Shown here: in pieces, positions 5,133 through 10,646 of the stretch
Layout: every line of letters starts with the position of its first letter
Position numbering within the stretch: the stretch's first letter is position 1
DNA from: Chloroflexota bacterium
GTDB taxonomy: Bacteria > Chloroflexota > Anaerolineae > UBA1429
NCBI GenBank assembly: GCA_012515695.1
Contig: JAAYXX010000228.1
Location: 1 to 10,646, forward strand
Direction: 5' to 3'
Length of the DNA: 10,646 nucleotides
Notes under the pieces: model-generated
The model's database searches: none
What the model saw: only the letters and a program-made list of their open reading frames with translations
What the model was told of the DNA's origin: nothing
Program-made: the position numbers and the translations under genes

Positions 5133-8100
5133 ATGCTCCCGCCAAAAAAAGAGAGGCCTTGGTTACTCATGGACAAAAATCGAACGATTTCTGTCAGGGT
5201 GTTCGGCATGCTTGTGTCGTTGGTTCTGGTCTTTACCTTGAGTGGTTTGCACGTGCAGGCGCATAGGCAACAAACCTGGGGTGGCCGCAAATTTCCAGGC
5301 GGCGACGGCCCCATTACCAGCCTGCAACACGTGGGCGCGGGGATAGGGAATGCGTCTCTGTCCACTGCGCCCCAAGGACCGCCCGTTAGTAGTCGCGTGA
5401 TGGCCGGTGACCCCGATGTCGTTTCGATCCTCTACCGCTTTACGGATTTCGGGAACGATTGGCAAAGCTCCAACCCCGAATGGGGGCCAATCGGTTCCAT
5501 CCACTATTGTCTGTGGGAGGATGTTAACCCCAGCCCTGGTGTATACAACTGGAGTGTCATCGACTCTCAGTTGAACAAAGAGCGCAATCTCAAGGTGACT
5601 CTGCTGGACGGGCGGGTCATTCCCAAGCCTGTCGTGTTGCAGGTGTTGCCCCACATCTCCGAAGCGCCCAATTGGCCGGGCGTGTACTTTTATGACGCAA
5701 CCCCCCAATGGGTCTATGATCGAATTGGCGGTTCCCGACCCGTGGTCAACGGGCGCAAAGTGGGCCATCGGCTAGAGGATAACGGCGCGGTGGCTGTGAT
5801 GCCCATGTACGAAGACCCCACGTGGCAGGCCGCGTACTGGGAATTTGTGCGGGCGTTCGGGCAGCGTTACAACGGCAACAGCCAGGTAACATCTATCGTC
5901 GTGACAACCGGGCTGGACGGCGAGACGCATCCCATCAAGGATACCGGCGGGCATTGGAAGGCGGTCGCCGAGGCCGGTGTGCCCGGCCTGTACCATAATT
6001 TCGGCAACTATGTGCTGGACGCGATGAATGTCTATCGCGAGGCCTTTCCCAGCAAGGCCGTGTTCATCAACACAGCCCCCGGCGATAGCGGGCTACGCAG
6101 GAGCGTCGCCAGCCACGCCGCGAGCCTTCAACCCCCTGTGGGCCTAAAGCACTCTGGCATGTGGGTGGACATGGACAGCCATCAGGGAGAGGGAACCTAT
6201 GTGGGATCGTGGGACATGGTTCGCACCTACTCTACCACATTGCCCATCTGGCTCGAATCGGCCTATGGCTTTGGCAACGAAGAGCTTGACTACTGGTCCA
6301 TGCTGGCGGGCCTGCACTATCACCCGGACGCCATGGACCTGCACGCGGACTATTTGACGACGACCAGACCGGAAATCCTGCGTTGGGTCAGCGCGCACCT
6401 GGGCGTCACACCCAGCGACACCCCCTCTATCTGGACGGTGCTGCGAGATAGCGAGTACCCCCATCAGACCTGGGGCGGCGGGGGATGCTCCGGCCACAGG
6501 GGAGACTGGACGTTCTGGCTGACGCGCAAAGAGGTCGAGGGTGGCCGCACCGTCCGCATCATGCGCGAGGATATGCCCTCCGAGGCGCAGGGCCACATGT
6601 ATTCCCGGCAGGCGCGTCGCACCGACGAGGCTAACGGTCAGGAATACATCTACCTGGATGTGGACAACCAGTACCCCTTTGTGGGCCAGGTTCCCGCCAC
6701 CGAGCCAGAGGGCACGGTAGCGTTCAAGATCAGGGTGACTTTTATCAACCACGACGGCGATACCTTGTCGCTGGAATATCGCAACTATCAGGGGCAACTC
6801 GTCGCCCAGACGGTACGCAAAGGGGCCGCGCTGGGGCCGGTGAACACCTGGGTAACACACGAGTTTGATGTGTACGACGCCTACCTGAACAACAACCTGG
6901 ACGGCCACTCGGATTTTCGCCTGTCGAGCAATGGCGACGGGGATGAGATTGTGCATATGGTGGAGGTTGAGGGGCGATGGGATGGGAATCCGCCCGCCAC
7001 CCTCACGCAGACGCCCACCAGCACGCTGTCGCCTTCTCCCACGCCTACCCTTACCTCCACGGTGACGCCTTCCCCCACAGCGACCGAGTTGATGACCGCC
7101 ACCCCCAGCGTAACGGTAACGGGGATTGTGCCCATCGCAACCGTATTGCTGACTGCCACCCCCAGTGCGACGACAACGGAGACTATACCTGCTGCAACGC
7201 CGACATCCACCGCCGCCGTAACTCCTGACCCATCGCTTGGCCCCGGCGAGGTGCGTGTTCTGGCAGACACGACCATCTTTCAGTCGGACCCGGCAACGAT
7301 CCACGGGCGAGGTACAACGCTGGCCGTCAGCGGGGATGATACCATGCGGGCGCTGCTGCGCTTTGGTCTGGGACCACAGCCCACCGGGATGACCCTGGTC
7401 GAGGCGCGGCTGCGGCTGCACTCTTCCGCTCGGAGTGGGGTTCCGCTGGTGGTGGAAGCCTATGGGCTGCAAAGGACCTGGGATGAAGGCGCGGCCACCT
7501 GGCAACACACTACCCAGGATATCCCCTGGTCGCGCGATGGCGCAGATGACCCCGCGCATGATCGTGACGCGCTGGCAACCGGCCTGGCCGTTGTCCAGGG
7601 GGGCGAGCGCTGGTACGAATGGAATGTCACCAGCCTTGTGCAGCGCTGGCTGGATGATCCGGCGAGCAATCACGGCCTGATCCTGATTGCCGCGGGCGAC
7701 CCCGGCCAGGGGTATACTTTTTCCTCGCGAGAGGGAACCGATGCGCCCGAGTTGGTGCTGCGCTATCTGCTCCCCACGCCCACGCCAACCGTCCGCCCCA
7801 CGATGACGCCGACCCCCACACCCGCTGCTACGCTCATGCCGAGTCCGTCGCCCAGCCCCACCGCCGTGCCTGTTCCCACCCACACCCAGGCGCCAACCCT
7901 CATGCCCACCGAGACGCCTACGCTTGCGCCAACCCTTATGCCCACAGAGACCCCTACGCTTGCGCCGACTGCCAGCCCCACCGAAGGGCTTATGCCGCCT
8001 CTCCCGCCCGCGGAGCGGATGGAATTGATTGTGGGCAAGGTGGTGAACGAACTGCATGTCCAAGGATTGGCGGGCGTGGTGGTGCGCCTGTATCAGCAGC

Positions 8101-9296
8101 AAGGCGAGGGATGGGCGTTGCTGCGCGAGACGCAGACCGACGATCAGGGGACTTTTTGTTGGTGGGTCGAGCCGCTTGACATCACGTACCGGATAGTTGA
8201 GCAAGACCCCGAGGGCTATACCTCGGTGGAGGCCATGTTGCCGCCCACGGCCCACGGGCGGGTCGTTGATGCCAACACCATCGAGCTATACCCGTCAGAG
8301 CGCGCATGGAGCGGTTGCATCTTTGTGGACAGGCAGGCAGCAGCAGAGCCAGCGCACACAGCGGCGCCGACTGCAGTTGTTCCAACTGAGGTTGTCCCAA
8401 CTGCAATTGTCCCAACTGAGGCGCCCCCGACCAATACCCCGACGCCCCAGCCTACGCCCACCGAAACGCCTCAGCCTACACCCACCGCCCAACCACCCAC
8501 CGAAACGCCCCAGCCTACGCCCACCGCCCCGCCGCCCACCGAAACGCCCCAGCCTACGCCCACGGCCCAACCACCCACTGAAACACCCCAGCCTACACCT
8601 ACGGCCCTGCCGCCCACCGAAACGCCCCAGCCTACACCCACGGCCCCACCGCCCACCGCAACACCTCAACCTACGCCTACGGCCCTGCCGCCCACGCCAA
8701 CCCCGCGCATCATTGAACCCAAGATACCAACGTTCATCCCCACGATGCCGAGTGCCTGGGACGAAAGCGACGATGGGAACGAGGACGACTGGAATGCGGA
8801 AAGCTGGAATCAGGGCGAATGGGGCGATAGCGACTGGGACCGGCAAGACCGTGATGATGGCGAAAAGCGGGGCAACGATGACCGCGACAAGGACGATGGC
8901 GACGACAAACGGGTTAAAGAGGATAAAGACAAGCGGGACAAGGGCCACGGCGGCGACAAGCAGAACAAGGGCCACGACGACGACAAGCGCGACAAGGACG
9001 AGCAAAAACATCAACGCGACGATGACGATGACGCCAAGCGCAGCAAGGAAGAGCAAAAGCGCCCAGACGACGATGACGATGACGACGATAAAGACGACGA
9101 CAAACCTGCTGGCAGCAGGCGGCCCAGACCTGGCCCGAGACGCCGGAGCCAATCTGACCAGGGCGGCGAATCCGTCGCGAACCAGCCCGACCCGGCAACC
9201 TTGACCCGCGTTGTGCGGATAGAGTGGTCCAACTGGGCCACCCTGTCTACCCGGCCCCTGCCGCGAGGGGTGATCCTGGCTCGCTGGCCGATCTAG
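5133..9296 (+). CDS. large secreted modular protein: glycosidase-like TIM barrel, DNRLRE-type and SdrB-like domains, Pro/Thr linkers, charged tail
   Basis: The 1387 residues start with a signal peptide: basic residues, a hydrophobic core at ~23-39 and likely cleavage after Ala43 (VQA). Residues ~75-450 resemble a clan-A glycoside hydrolase, with a WEDVNPSPGVYNW segment typical of the first strands. Glu264 (GLDGET) and Glu375 (WLES) are possible acid/base and nucleophile. A beta-rich domain follows (~455-615). After a Pro/Thr linker comes a DNRLRE/CBM96-like sandwich (~705-880, with TWDEGAATW and SSREG), a second linker, an SdrB/prealbumin-like domain (~963-1066) and a third linker with six 13-residue repeats. 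A Lys/Asp-rich mixed-charge tract (~1209-1340) precedes the end. No LPXTG motif or C-terminal membrane helix is seen. The likely role is extracellular glycan binding or cleavage; the substrate is unknown. ATG 5133 has GGAG 4 nt upstream. ATG 5169 is an alternative start with a shorter signal peptide. Confidence 0.85.
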   Translation: MLPPKKERPWLLMDKNRTISVRVFGMLVSLVLVFTLSGLHVQAHRQQTWGGRKFPGGDGPITSLQHVGAGIGNASLSTAPQGPPVSSRVMAGDPDVVSILYRFTDFGNDWQSSNPEWGPIGSIHYCLWEDVNPSPGVYNWSVIDSQLNKERNLKVTLLDGRVIPKPVVLQVLPHISEAPNWPGVYFYDATPQWVYDRIGGSRPVVNGRKVGHRLEDNGAVAVMPMYEDPTWQAAYWEFVRAFGQRYNGNSQVTSIVVTTGLDGETHPIKDTGGHWKAVAEAGVPGLYHNFGNYVLDAMNVYREAFPSKAVFINTAPGDSGLRRSVASHAASLQPPVGLKHSGMWVDMDSHQGEGTYVGSWDMVRTYSTTLPIWLESAYGFGNEELDYWSMLAGLHYHPDAMDLHADYLTTTRPEILRWVSAHLGVTPSDTPSIWTVLRDSEYPHQTWGGGGCSGHRGDWTFWLTRKEVEGGRTVRIMREDMPSEAQGHMYSRQARRTDEANGQEYIYLDVDNQYPFVGQVPATEPEGTVAFKIRVTFINHDGDTLSLEYRNYQGQLVAQTVRKGAALGPVNTWVTHEFDVYDAYLNNNLDGHSDFRLSSNGDGDEIVHMVEVEGRWDGNPPATLTQTPTSTLSPSPTPTLTSTVTPSPTATELMTATPSVTVTGIVPIATVLLTATPSATTTETIPAATPTSTAAVTPDPSLGPGEVRVLADTTIFQSDPATIHGRGTTLAVSGDDTMRALLRFGLGPQPTGMTLVEARLRLHSSARSGVPLVVEAYGLQRTWDEGAATWQHTTQDIPWSRDGADDPAHDRDALATGLAVVQGGERWYEWNVTSLVQRWLDDPASNHGLILIAAGDPGQGYTFSSREGTDAPELVLRYLLPTPTPTVRPTMTPTPTPAATLMPSPSPSPTAVPVPTHTQAPTLMPTETPTLAPTLMPTETPTLAPTASPTEGLMPPLPPAERMELIVGKVVNELHVQGLAGVVVRLYQQQGEGWALLRETQTDDQGTFCWWVEPLDITYRIVEQDPEGYTSVEAMLPPTAHGRVVDANTIELYPSERAWSGCIFVDRQAAAEPAHTAAPTAVVPTEVVPTAIVPTEAPPTNTPTPQPTPTETPQPTPTAQPPTETPQPTPTAPPPTETPQPTPTAQPPTETPQPTPTALPPTETPQPTPTAPPPTATPQPTPTALPPTPTPRIIEPKIPTFIPTMPSAWDESDDGNEDDWNAESWNQGEWGDSDWDRQDRDDGEKRGNDDRDKDDGDDKRVKEDKDKRDKGHGGDKQNKGHDDDKRDKDEQKHQRDDDDDAKRSKEEQKRPDDDDDDDDKDDDKPAGSRRPRPGPRRRSQSDQGGESVANQPDPATLTRVVRIEWSNWATLSTRPLPRGVILARWPI
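8457..8690 (+). repeat. six tandem 39-nt units encoding a 13-residue Pro/Thr repeat
   Basis: Six consecutive in-frame units encode PTETPQPTPTA followed by QP, PP or LP (the last unit has PTATP). The units differ mainly at third codon positions. They form part of the third linker of the secreted protein. Slippage or unequal recombination could change the copy number. It is not a CRISPR array, as there are no spacers. Confidence 0.9.
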
Positions 9297-9309
9297 GCGA
9301 GCAGACAAC

Positions 9310-9354
9310 AAGAGGCACGGCAGCGCGACCTACGAAGGCGCTGCTGTGCCTCTT
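9310..9354. terminator. bidirectional terminator between convergent genes
   Basis: A 17-bp stem (9310-9326 with 9338-9354, one G-U pair) closes an 11-nt loop. On the plus strand it ends in CTCTTTG and begins 14 nt after the stop of the secreted-protein gene. On the minus strand it ends in CTCTTGTTG, beyond the stop of the oxidoreductase gene at 9395. The T-runs are short, but the position and stem make a shared terminator likely. Confidence 0.75.
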
Positions 9355-9394
9355 TGCGTTCAGGCGCGCCAAACCCCCGCGCACCAGGGCGACG

Positions 9395-10510
9395 CTACCA
9401 CTCTCGGGAATCGGGCACGTCTATCCAGCGGCCATCTTCCAGGATGGATTGCTGGCTGACCAGGCCCGGCAGCGTCATGTCCATTGCCTCGTGGATGCCG
9501 ATGGGCGGCTCCTGCCCCTCGCGAATGGCCTGCACAAAGTCGCTGATCACGTAAAAGTCGCCGCCGCCGTGGCCGGTTTTGCGGGCCTGAGCCTCGCGCT
9601 CTCGCCACGCGTCGGGCAAATACTCGTCCCCCAGGCTGTCCAGCGGCGTCCACTCGTGCGGCTCTGGGGCCAGGGAGCGCAGCCAGATACGCCCATGCTC
9701 GCCCGCGGCGCGGGCCGATTCATAGCTGCCGTCCGTCCCTTGCAGGGAATAGTTGGTCATGGCGTGGGGGCGGTCAGAGAGCATATCCACGCGAATCTTG
9801 ACGAGGCCGCCGCTACGCATTTTGCACAGCATCACGCAGGAATCCTGGTTTTCGTACAGGTCGCCGCGTGGGTCGCGATAGTGGTGGCCGCTGCCCGCGC
9901 AACACACGGAAACCACGCGATCGCCGGGCATCCATTGCAGAATCGGCCCCAGGCTATGCGTGCAATAGGTCACGCCGTCAATGCCCGTCTGCCACTTGCG
10001 CCGCCATCGGGTGATCTCGTTCAGCCCTTTTAGCTCGTGCAGGTATTCCCCCTCGGCATAGTAGGGCGTGCCAAACAACCCCCGCCGCACCAATTCCCGG
10101 ATCAGCACGTTGGGTCTGGTGTAGGTATAGTTCTCGGCCATCATATAGGTGGCGCTGCTGCGCCGACAGGCCCGCACCAACTCCCGGCACTCGTCGATAG
10201 ACACCCCCGCCGGAACCTCGCTGAGCACGTGTACCTCGTGATCTAGCGCGGCAATGGCCTGGGGCACGTGATAGGGCATGGGTGTGCCCAGGATGACGGC
10301 ATCCAGGTCGACCTTTTCCAGCATCTCGAAATAGTCCGTGAAGCTGAAATCAGCGGCGAAACGGGCGGCGGCCTCGGGCAATTTCTCGGCGTTCACGTCA
10401 CAGACTGCCCGCACATGTACACCCGGCAAGGCGTCCAGGGTTTTCTTAAAGCTGCCGCCACGCCCACAGGCTCCGACAATCCCAAGTTGAAGCTCTTCCG
10501 AGCGAACCAT
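9395..10510 (-). CDS. Gfo/Idh/MocA-family NAD(P)-dependent oxidoreductase
   Basis: The 371-residue length is typical of the family. The N-terminal Rossmann fold shows LGIVGACGRGG (glycines 10, 13, 16, 18 and 19) and Asp38 at the end of the second strand, which suggests a preference for NAD. SEVPAG at 97-102 occupies the place of the usual EKPxA motif, so Val99 replaces the customary lysine. GVTYCTHSLGP carries His185, near the family's conserved histidine. The C-terminus (GDFYVISDFVQAIREG, then GIHEAMDMTLPGLVSQQSI) matches the usual end of the substrate domain. Members mostly oxidise or reduce sugars, inositols and related cyclic alcohols; the substrate here is unknown. ATG 10510 has AGGAG about 7 nt upstream. 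The frame extends to 10642, but that part is hairpin-rich leader and not family-like. The gene converges with the secreted-protein gene. Confidence 0.92.
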   Translation of the reverse strand: MVRSEELQLGIVGACGRGGSFKKTLDALPGVHVRAVCDVNAEKLPEAAARFAADFSFTDYFEMLEKVDLDAVILGTPMPYHVPQAIAALDHEVHVLSEVPAGVSIDECRELVRACRRSSATYMMAENYTYTRPNVLIRELVRRGLFGTPYYAEGEYLHELKGLNEITRWRRKWQTGIDGVTYCTHSLGPILQWMPGDRVVSVCCAGSGHHYRDPRGDLYENQDSCVMLCKMRSGGLVKIRVDMLSDRPHAMTNYSLQGTDGSYESARAAGEHGRIWLRSLAPEPHEWTPLDSLGDEYLPDAWREREAQARKTGHGGGDFYVISDFVQAIREGQEPPIGIHEAMDMTLPGLVSQQSILEDGRWIDVPDSREW

Positions 10511-10534
10511 AGTGATCTCCTGTAAAGTGTGATT

Positions 10535-10621
10535 CGGGCGCAATGCCCGGGCGAAACCGATTGCAGCCACACCTGGGACTGAAGGTCCCAGGTTGGTAAT
10601 TGCGAAACCCGTTGAAAACGG
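10535..10621. repeat. cluster of three hairpins upstream of the oxidoreductase
   Basis: Hairpins lie at 10535-10539/10545-10549 (CGGGC/GCCCG, loop GCAAT), 10571-10579/10585-10593 (9 bp, loop TGAAG) and 10609-10613/10617-10621 (CCGTT/AACGG, loop GAA). GCGAAACC occurs twice in direct order, at 10551-10558 and 10602-10609. The design resembles the hairpin-rich element at 1301-1418. Words such as GAAACCG followed by ATTGCA are shared, so the two may belong to one intergenic repeat family. It lies in the leader of the minus-strand gene. Confidence 0.5.
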
Positions 10622-10646
10622 ATTAACTGATATGCAGTGCACTTGA

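Noticed and set aside
6144..8255. 703-residue minus-strand open frame
   Set aside because: Antisense to the secreted protein. The GC-rich third positions and Pro/Thr codons keep the opposite strand open, and no motif supports it.
8457..8690. CRISPR array
   Set aside because: Units are directly adjacent, in frame and code for Pro/Thr repeats; there are no spacers.
8295..9311. 338-residue minus-strand open frame, hydrophobic and membrane-like
   Set aside because: It is the reverse reading of Asp/Lys codons (GAC, AAG give Val, Leu); an artefact of low complexity.

Overview
The window looks like a GC-rich chromosomal segment of an uncultured bacterium, probably Chloroflexota (Anaerolineae-like). 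This rests on one very large secreted protein whose domains are joined by long Pro/Thr ('PTPTPT') linkers, on SdrB-like and DNRLRE-like modules, and on the gene mix; it is an inference without a database search. There are six protein genes, no rRNA, tRNA or CRISPR array, and no recognisable transposase.

Layout. (1) 1-1148, minus strand, runs off the left edge: a fusion of a GlmU-like sugar-1-phosphate nucleotidyltransferase with a phosphohexomutase. (2) 1149-1609: a divergent regulatory region. It holds a minus-strand promoter, a 118-bp cloverleaf-like repeat, a plus-strand promoter, two copies of a 13-bp box (one at each promoter) and a terminator-like attenuator. (3) 1610-1843: a small cold-shock-domain protein. 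(4) 1844-2115: a good sigma70-type promoter and a structured leader, followed by a two-gene operon (2116-4669) of two different radical SAM enzymes 19 nt apart. The first has an unusual CX5CX2C cluster motif and a SPASM/twitch-like tail. The second has a normal CX3CX2C motif but FREP in place of GGEP. (5) 4670-5132: a 463-bp gene-free stretch with an extended -10 promoter and a long nested hairpin. (6) 5133-9296: a 1387-residue secreted modular protein with a TIM-barrel glycosidase-like domain, a DNRLRE-type beta-sandwich, an SdrB-like domain, three Pro/Thr linkers and a mixed-charge Lys/Asp tail. (7) 9310-9354: a 17-bp bidirectional terminator between convergent genes. (8) 9395-10510, minus strand: a Gfo/Idh/MocA-family oxidoreductase, with a cluster of three hairpins in its leader.

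Functionally, the flanking genes point to carbohydrate work: sugar activation and interconversion, a secreted glycan-directed protein and a sugar-type dehydrogenase. The radical SAM pair is the least explained part. No precursor peptide or obvious substrate gene is visible beside it. The likeliest new biology is this two-enzyme operon and the degenerate nucleotidyltransferase-mutase fusion, together with several structured leaders and hairpin-rich intergenic repeats.
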